This document shows positions 6,166 through 9,948 of a DNA stretch of 9,948 nt, one piece after another. The translations under genes and the position numbers were made by a program. The first letter of the stretch is position 1, and the number at the start of each line of letters is the position of its first letter. Source of the DNA: Elusimicrobia bacterium RIFOXYB2_FULL_49_7 (GTDB lineage: Bacteria > Fibrobacterota > OXYB2-FULL-49-7); the NCBI GenBank assembly GCA_001800515.1, contig MGVN01000067.1:18388-28335 (forward strand). Reading direction: 5' to 3'. The notes under the pieces were generated by a model. It was not told where the DNA came from, did not search any database, and saw only the letters and a program-made list of their open reading frames with translations.

Positions 6166-7704
6166 TCACGGATTACCTCTTTTCCTGAAATCACCCGGAG
6201 ATATTTTTTCCGATTTTTTAAAAACATGTTGAAAATTCTGTAAACTGAAATAACCGACTTCATATGCAATTTCCGTAATATTTTTATTGGTTTTTAAAAG
6301 GAGTTCTCTTGCATTAACCATGCGTACATTGTTTAGATATTCGGAAAAGGATATTTTCATCTCTTTTTTAAATATCCTGCCAAAATACTGCGGATTTAAT
6401 CCAACCTCTTTGGCGATATCTTCAATACGCAATTCATCATTCCTATAATGAATTAAGACATAATCCTGCGCCATCTTAATGGCTTTTCCATATTTTGATG
6501 CAGGTAATGTCTTTTGCTTTTTTGTATTATTAAATACGGATAATATGACATAAATCAGAGTGATTGTTAAGATTATTAAAATTGAAATAAACAAGATAGA
6601 CAGAAAACCCCAGGGCTTATCAGCCAATACAAGCTTTCCCCATTCGCTGGGATTATTTGTAATATTGGGCAGGGTCGTCCAGCTTGAAATTATTCTTTGA
6701 GAATGAGCATTTTCACGGTCAACCATCTTAATATTAAAACCCAACGTATGGTTGTTTCTGGGCATCACTCCTAATACGCTCCAGGGAATACCTATTTCAA
6801 CCGTATATCCGGATAATTGAATTGTCGTACGACATTTTATGTAATGATGCCAGTTATAGACAATTTGCCTCTTGAAATAATCGAATGACACTGCCTTAAA
6901 AACACCGGTCGGGGCTATATAAAGAAACTTGTCGTCAGGTTCAGGAAGTTCGGAAAAAGAACCGTTTGCATCAAAATACAGAACCAGGCAATCGTCTATA
7001 TTGACAAGAGGAGGAGTGCCCGCAGCATAAGACGCAATCGGCATTGAATCCCATGCATTTTCACCCTTCGCTACTTCATGGACTCTATTGAAAATAAAAT
7101 CATCTTTTATCTGAAAAAAGAAGTATAAAAAATCCTTGTCCCAGCAGGAAAACCCTTTACAATCATTATCATCATTTTTAAATTCAACGTACGGGAAGGC
7201 GGCCCACGTTTTCTCAAATAGACCGTCAACATTAATTTTATTTTTTGTTTGATGGGATATCGCTTTATTTTTCGATAATTCAACGTGGCGGTCTAAAACA
7301 GGGTATATCTCATCTGTGGTACAGTGATTCCCTGCGGAATCAACTATTTTGCAGAATAATCTAATATCCCGATAGGATTGATCGGGTAAATGCGAACAGT
7401 CCCAAAGATGAGTATAGGGGGGAATGGAATCATCGCCAATCCGCTCATTTATATTCGGGCCTCTATTCGGATCTGTGTAAGAAGCAAAAAAGGATACGGT
7501 CTTAATTCCACTTTCTTTATCATAGGCCTCTGCGCTCAATTGAATAGTATTCGTTGTCAGGATATTGGCATTGCCCGGTTTGGTGATTCGACCTACCGGA
7601 GGAAGGGTATCCTGTATCCTTGAATTGGCTATTGAAAAAAGTGCCATCAATATGAAAAACGATAATAGAGAGGGCCATCGGAGGGTGTAAAAGATATTAG
7701 ACAT
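6166..7704 (-). CDS. Membrane-spanning AraC-family regulator with extracytoplasmic CBM9-like sensor
   Basis: From the chosen ATG the protein has 512 residues. About 13-28 (LLSFFILMALFSIANS) is a signal or anchor helix. About 35-135 is an Ig-like module (AYDKESGIKTVSFFA, CKIVDSAGN). About 155-360 matches a CBM9-like/DOMON-type carbohydrate-binding fold: INVDGLFEKTW, SCWDKDFLYFFFQIKDD, IDDCLVLYFD, GYTVEIGIPWSVLG, LGFNIKMVDREN and a closing SSW. About 365-391 is a strongly hydrophobic transmembrane helix followed by KKQK. About 405-512 is a complete AraC DNA-binding domain with two helix-turn-helix units (IEDIAKEVGLNPQYFGRIFKK near 427-447; ITEIAYEVGYFSLQNFQHVF near 476-495). Inferred role: ligand binding outside the membrane controls DNA binding inside. 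The target is probably the adjacent leftward operon. The upstream TTG at 7719 is rejected because GGAG sits five bases before ATG 7704. The gene is strikingly AT-rich. Confidence 0.88.
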   Translation of the reverse strand: MSNIFYTLRWPSLLSFFILMALFSIANSRIQDTLPPVGRITKPGNANILTTNTIQLSAEAYDKESGIKTVSFFASYTDPNRGPNINERIGDDSIPPYTHLWDCSHLPDQSYRDIRLFCKIVDSAGNHCTTDEIYPVLDRHVELSKNKAISHQTKNKINVDGLFEKTWAAFPYVEFKNDDNDCKGFSCWDKDFLYFFFQIKDDFIFNRVHEVAKGENAWDSMPIASYAAGTPPLVNIDDCLVLYFDANGSFSELPEPDDKFLYIAPTGVFKAVSFDYFKRQIVYNWHHYIKCRTTIQLSGYTVEIGIPWSVLGVMPRNNHTLGFNIKMVDRENAHSQRIISSWTTLPNITNNPSEWGKLVLADKPWGFLSILFISILIILTITLIYVILSVFNNTKKQKTLPASKYGKAIKMAQDYVLIHYRNDELRIEDIAKEVGLNPQYFGRIFKKEMKISFSEYLNNVRMVNARELLLKTNKNITEIAYEVGYFSLQNFQHVFKKSEKISPGDFRKRGNP

Positions 7705-7709
7705 GAGGA

Positions 7710-7713
7710 CTCC
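7710..7713 (-). promoter_or_regulatory. Ribosome binding site deciding the regulator start
   Basis: GGAG on the minus strand lies five bases before ATG 7704-7702. This favours that ATG over the in-frame TTG five codons upstream, and over ATG 7715, which is out of frame. Confidence 0.65.
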
Positions 7714-7792
7714 ATGCAAAATATACTGTCTATGCCGATCATTCGCAAGTTTGTCGGGTGCAAAGACGGGTTTATTCGTCCGGGTTCAAATA

Positions 7793-7809
7793 AAAAGCCG
7801 AAGGCTTTT
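7793..7809. terminator. Hairpin with flanking A/T runs between divergent genes
   Basis: AAAAGCC (7793-7799) and GGCTTTT (7803-7809) form a perfect seven-pair stem around GAA. On the minus strand it ends TTTTTATTT, and on the plus strand TTTTCCTTTT, so it resembles a bidirectional intrinsic terminator. No gene ends here. It lies 40 bases before the STAS start and 89 bases before the regulator start. It may insulate the divergent units or act as a leader attenuator for the STAS gene. Confidence 0.45.
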
Positions 7810-7849
7810 CCTTTTCAACCAACAACGGACAAAGTTATATTTTATCGGT

Positions 7850-8191
7850 ATGATAACCAAAAAACACAATGTCGGTAAATTCACGGTGCTTGAAATCTGT
7901 GACGACCTGACCATCATCTCAGACCTGCAGGACCTTGACATCTTCATTGACGGACTCATCAAACGGGGTACCCTGTTCATTGCCGTCCGTTTTGATAAGA
8001 TTTCCTATATCTACAGCGGCGCCTTGGCCGTGTTGCTTCTCACGGCCCGACGCCTGAAAGCCTTGCAAGGGGAAATCTGCCTTTTGGAACCGAATCTTGA
8101 CATTCAGGACATCATGCATGTCACCAATATCGACACCATCCTGCACATTTTCCCCTCCGAAGAGCTGCTTCTTTCATCTCAACATACCTGA
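7850..8191 (+). CDS. STAS-domain protein, anti-sigma-factor-antagonist-like
   Basis: A 113-residue single-domain protein. The STAS fold is suggested by FTVLEICDDLTIISDLQDL (an N-terminal strand pair), the central strand TLFIAVRFDKISYIYSGALAVLLLTARR and the later strand GEICLLEPNLDIQDIMHVTNIDTILHIF. S56 in YSGAL occupies the place of the phosphorylated serine of SpoIIAA/RsbV-type proteins, so a phospho-switch is possible. Length is normal for this family. An in-frame start further left (7703) would add 49 residues of unlikely composition running across the divergent promoter region, so ATG 7850 is preferred, although no good Shine-Dalgarno is seen. No anti-sigma kinase or sigma factor is in the window. 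The barrel gene follows closely. A role in cell-envelope stress or lipid-transport systems (MlaB-like STAS) cannot be excluded. Confidence 0.75.
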   Translation: MITKKHNVGKFTVLEICDDLTIISDLQDLDIFIDGLIKRGTLFIAVRFDKISYIYSGALAVLLLTARRLKALQGEICLLEPNLDIQDIMHVTNIDTILHIFPSEELLLSSQHT

Positions 8192-8199
8192 CCCCCCTG

Positions 8200-8286
8200 A
8201 TGGACGTTCTTTTCTATGAAGCGTTCGAAGAGGAAAGTGGGTCCATTTCCTATCGCAAGGTATTTTCCGCCTTCCCCTACTCATAA
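8200..8286 (+). CDS. Possible 28-codon small ORF or gene remnant
   Basis: ATG 8200 to TAA 8284-8286 encodes 28 residues beginning MDVLFYEAFEEE. It begins eight bases after the STAS stop and ends one base before the preferred start of the barrel gene (ATG 8288). That spacing fits a translated leader that couples the two genes. The opening residues also resemble, from memory only, the N-terminal strand and helix of D-2-hydroxyacid dehydrogenases, so it could be a degraded fragment. No Shine-Dalgarno is evident. It may not be translated. Confidence 0.3.
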   Translation: MDVLFYEAFEEESGSISYRKVFSAFPYS

Positions 8287-8287
8287 C

Positions 8288-9193
8288 ATGATTCGCGCGT
8301 TCTGTTTTCTGCTGACGCTCCTGACCTTCTCAAGCATGGCTCAGGAAACCGGCAATACCATTCGGAAAAGCAATTTCAATTTCGGCCACCAACTCGGATA
8401 TCTCTACTCACGCATGGATGATGCTTATTTCCACACTCGCGGGGAATGGTCCTTTGAAACCGGCGCTCTGGCCTATTATACGGAAAAGATGCCCCTGGTC
8501 CGCAATCCTAAATGGCAGGAGCGGTTAATGGTGACCGTGCCCCTCTATTTTGAATTCTCGCCCTCCGACAATATTCTCCTTCAAGCGGATATCACGGATC
8601 TTTTTGTGGAATTTCCCTATCAAGACATTCATAACATGGGCGGCAAATCACCCCGGTTCCGGACCAAAATCAAGGTGCTGGAAGAATCACGCCGGCGACC
8701 TGCCGTTGCCTTTACTCTGGGTATCAAATTCAGCAGCGCCAAGCCCTTTACAATATGGGACAACAACCATAATTATGATGAAAGTAACGGCTTGGCCGGA
8801 GCAGACACGGGCGTAGCGGATTACCTTCTCCTTTTTCTTTTTTCAAAACACCTGGAGGATGACTGGCTTCTCCATGGCCGCATCGGTCTCTTGCCCATAG
8901 GCAGTCCGGTGGAATACACACGCGGTTCCGGCCAGGCGGATGAGATTCCTTATGGCCTCTCGCTGGAACACGTCCTCTCCAAGGCCTGGTCCTTCAAAAC
9001 CGAAGTGGCGGGCATGAAAAACGGCCTCTCGTCCACCCAGTTAGCGCATTATTCCGTGGCCCGAGTGAACCTGATCCGTTCTTTTACCCGTCTTTCGCTC
9101 AATCTCAATCTTGAACACGGCCTCACCCGCGAATCGGATGAATGGGTGGCAGGAGTATATACGAAGTTTGGATTTGGAAAAATAGCCCGGTAG
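8288..9193 (+). CDS. Outer-membrane beta-barrel-like protein of unknown function
   Basis: A 301-residue protein starting with a classic signal peptide (MIRAFCFLLTLLTFSSMA, cleavage expected before QE), so it is exported. The mature part is rich in alternating strands such as FGHQLGYLYSRMD, WSFETGALAYY, RLMVTVPLYFEFS, FTLGIKFSSAKPF, LLHGRIGLLPIG, WSFKTEVAGM, LSLNLNLEHG and WVAGVYTKFGFG. This suggests a beta-barrel of perhaps ten to twelve strands. No named family was recognised. A longer in-frame start (8216) would put a basic 24-residue extension before the signal peptide, so ATG 8288 is preferred. It follows the STAS gene on the same strand with a 96-base gap and may share its transcript. 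No enzymatic motif is visible. Confidence 0.65.
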   Translation: MIRAFCFLLTLLTFSSMAQETGNTIRKSNFNFGHQLGYLYSRMDDAYFHTRGEWSFETGALAYYTEKMPLVRNPKWQERLMVTVPLYFEFSPSDNILLQADITDLFVEFPYQDIHNMGGKSPRFRTKIKVLEESRRRPAVAFTLGIKFSSAKPFTIWDNNHNYDESNGLAGADTGVADYLLLFLFSKHLEDDWLLHGRIGLLPIGSPVEYTRGSGQADEIPYGLSLEHVLSKAWSFKTEVAGMKNGLSSTQLAHYSVARVNLIRSFTRLSLNLNLEHGLTRESDEWVAGVYTKFGFGKIAR

Positions 9194-9240
9194 TTTTTGC
9201 TTGATTGCATAACGGTCTTCTGTATATCTTATTCCCATCC

Positions 9241-9276
9241 GTTGCAATAGTGTTAAGGTTGCAACAATCCTTTTTC
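9241..9276 (+). terminator. Probable terminator after the barrel gene
   Basis: GTTGCAA (9241-9247) and TTGCAAC (9259-9265) are exact reverse complements around eleven bases, and a five-T run starts at 9271. The site lies about 50 bases after the barrel stop and before the MFS start. The stem is short and the T-run is five bases away, so strength is doubtful. Confidence 0.4.
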
Positions 9277-9309
9277 CTTCAGGCATTATCTGGAATATCA
9301 GGTAAAAAG

Positions 9310-9948
9310 ATGAACAAGAAGACCTGGCGCGCCGGAACGCTCACCTATACATCCTCCGGTCTGTTCGCGCTTTTTGCATGGCTGTTATGGGGCGATTTCG
9401 CCTGGGCCATGAAGGAGCGGGCGGTCTACCCAATCGTGCAGCTTATGCTGAGGCAGTTCCAAGCATCGGATTTTCTCGCAGGGTTTCTGCTCGGCACGCT
9501 TCCTTCCGGCCTCGGACTGCTCCTGGGGCCCATTATCAGCTACCGCTCGGACCGTTACCGCGGGCGCCTGGGACGCAGGATTCCCTTTCTGTTGGGCCCA
9601 ACGCCGATCGCAGCATTAGCCATCATAGGCTTAGCCTTCTGTCCCTTGCTGGGCGAGTATCTCCACGGAATTCTCGGCATTCATTCACCGGGGCTTAATC
9701 CTTCCCGACTGATTTGTTTCTTCTTTCTCTGGACCTTGTTTGACATCGCCACCGTGATTGTCAATGCCGTTTATAACGGGTTGATCAACGACGTCGTCCC
9801 GCAGCCCCTCCTGGGCCGTTTTTACGGGCTGTTCAGGGCCATCAGCCTCGGAGCCGGGATATTATTCAATTTTTGGATCATCGGCCATGCCGAAGCCCAT
9901 TTCCGTTGGATATTCATTTGCATAGGCGTCCTCTATGGTGTCGGTTTC
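9310..9948 (+). CDS. MFS transporter, SLC45/GPH sugar-carrier-like, N-terminal part (3' end outside window)
   Basis: The frame is open from ATG 9310 to the last base, giving 213 residues without a stop. AGG lies eight bases before the ATG (AGGTAAAAAGATG), an acceptable ribosome site. The first helix region reads FALFAWLLWGDFAW, a second hydrophobic stretch is FLAGFLLGTLPSGLGLLLGPII, and then comes the loop YRSDRYRGRLGRRIPFLLGPTP. The D-R-x-R-G-R-x-G-R-R-I-P-F pattern is the loop 2-3 signature of the major facilitator superfamily in the form found in SLC45 sucrose/disaccharide carriers and GPH-type symporters. Further helices follow (LICFFFLWTLFDIATVIVNAVYN; ISLGAGILFNFWII). It is an inner-membrane carrier, probably of a sugar or glycoside, although the substrate is inferred. 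It is separated from the leftward operon by the STAS and barrel genes, so a shared pathway with the phosphorylase is only a suggestion. Confidence 0.85.
   Translation, partial: MNKKTWRAGTLTYTSSGLFALFAWLLWGDFAWAMKERAVYPIVQLMLRQFQASDFLAGFLLGTLPSGLGLLLGPIISYRSDRYRGRLGRRIPFLLGPTPIAALAIIGLAFCPLLGEYLHGILGIHSPGLNPSRLICFFFLWTLFDIATVIVNAVYNGLINDVVPQPLLGRFYGLFRAISLGAGILFNFWIIGHAEAHFRWIFICIGVLYGVGF

Noticed and set aside
7813..7841. Possible sigma70 promoter for the STAS gene (TTTCAA, 17 bases, TATATT)
   Set aside because: The -35 match is only three of six bases and the predicted transcript would begin almost at the ATG, so it is not distinguishable from chance in AT-rich DNA.
7703..7849. N-terminal extension of the STAS protein from 7703
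   Set aside because: It would cross the regulator ribosome site and the hairpin. The added 49 residues are Cys/Arg/Phe-rich without STAS character, and ATG 7850 gives a normal-length domain.
9378..9698. 106-codon plus-strand frame overlapping the MFS gene
   Set aside because: It is out of frame with the MFS reading frame, which has clear transmembrane helices and the loop signature. The alternative product is Arg/Pro/Ser-rich without motif.

Overview
The window looks like a chromosomal piece from a Gram-negative bacterium, probably of the wider FCB group (Bacteroidota, Ignavibacteriota, Calditrichota, KSB1, Fibrobacterota and relatives). The main clue is the C-terminus of the large exported protein at 3423-5981. 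It has an NPFNP start, a YDITGK-like core, an SGFY motif and a KLVLTK end, which is the pattern of the FlgD-like/type A sorting domain used in those phyla. Periplasmic and outer-membrane proteins with signal peptides support a diderm. The genus cannot be told from the sequence.

Layout, left to right. (1) 1-590, plus strand: the C-terminal part of a MATE-family efflux transporter. (2) 622-7704, minus strand: four genes read leftward. First comes a membrane-spanning AraC-type regulator with an extracytoplasmic Ig-like plus CBM9-like sensor (6166-7704). After a 184-base AT-rich leader with inverted repeats comes an 852-residue exported beta-propeller protein (3423-5981). Its stop overlaps the start of a GH13_18 glucosyl phosphorylase (1660-3426) by four bases (ATGA), and 24 bases further lies an exported CapA-like metallophosphoesterase (622-1635). 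(3) 7850-9193, plus strand, divergent from the regulator: a STAS-domain protein, a 28-codon small ORF and an outer-membrane barrel-like protein of unknown function. (4) 9310-9948, plus strand: the N-terminal part of an MFS transporter resembling the SLC45/GPH sugar carriers, running off the window.

The most interesting unit is the leftward block. The regulator appears to carry its carbohydrate sensor outside the cytoplasmic membrane and its DNA-binding domain inside, on one polypeptide. It sits directly upstream of an exported propeller that has the paired histidines seen in PL24/PL25-type lyases. That propeller is translationally coupled to a cytosolic phosphorolytic enzyme. The inferred model is a compact sense, depolymerise and phosphorolyse locus for an unidentified glycan or glycoside. 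The substrate, and any functional link between the propeller and the phosphorylase, remain unproven.

Base composition changes sharply along the window. The regulator and its downstream leader are strongly AT-rich (18 of 60 G+C in 6481-6540), while the STAS/barrel side is GC-richer (36 of 60 in 8641-8700). This suggests different histories for the two sides. No rRNA, tRNA, CRISPR array or transposase was seen, and no gene-free gap exceeds 200 bases.
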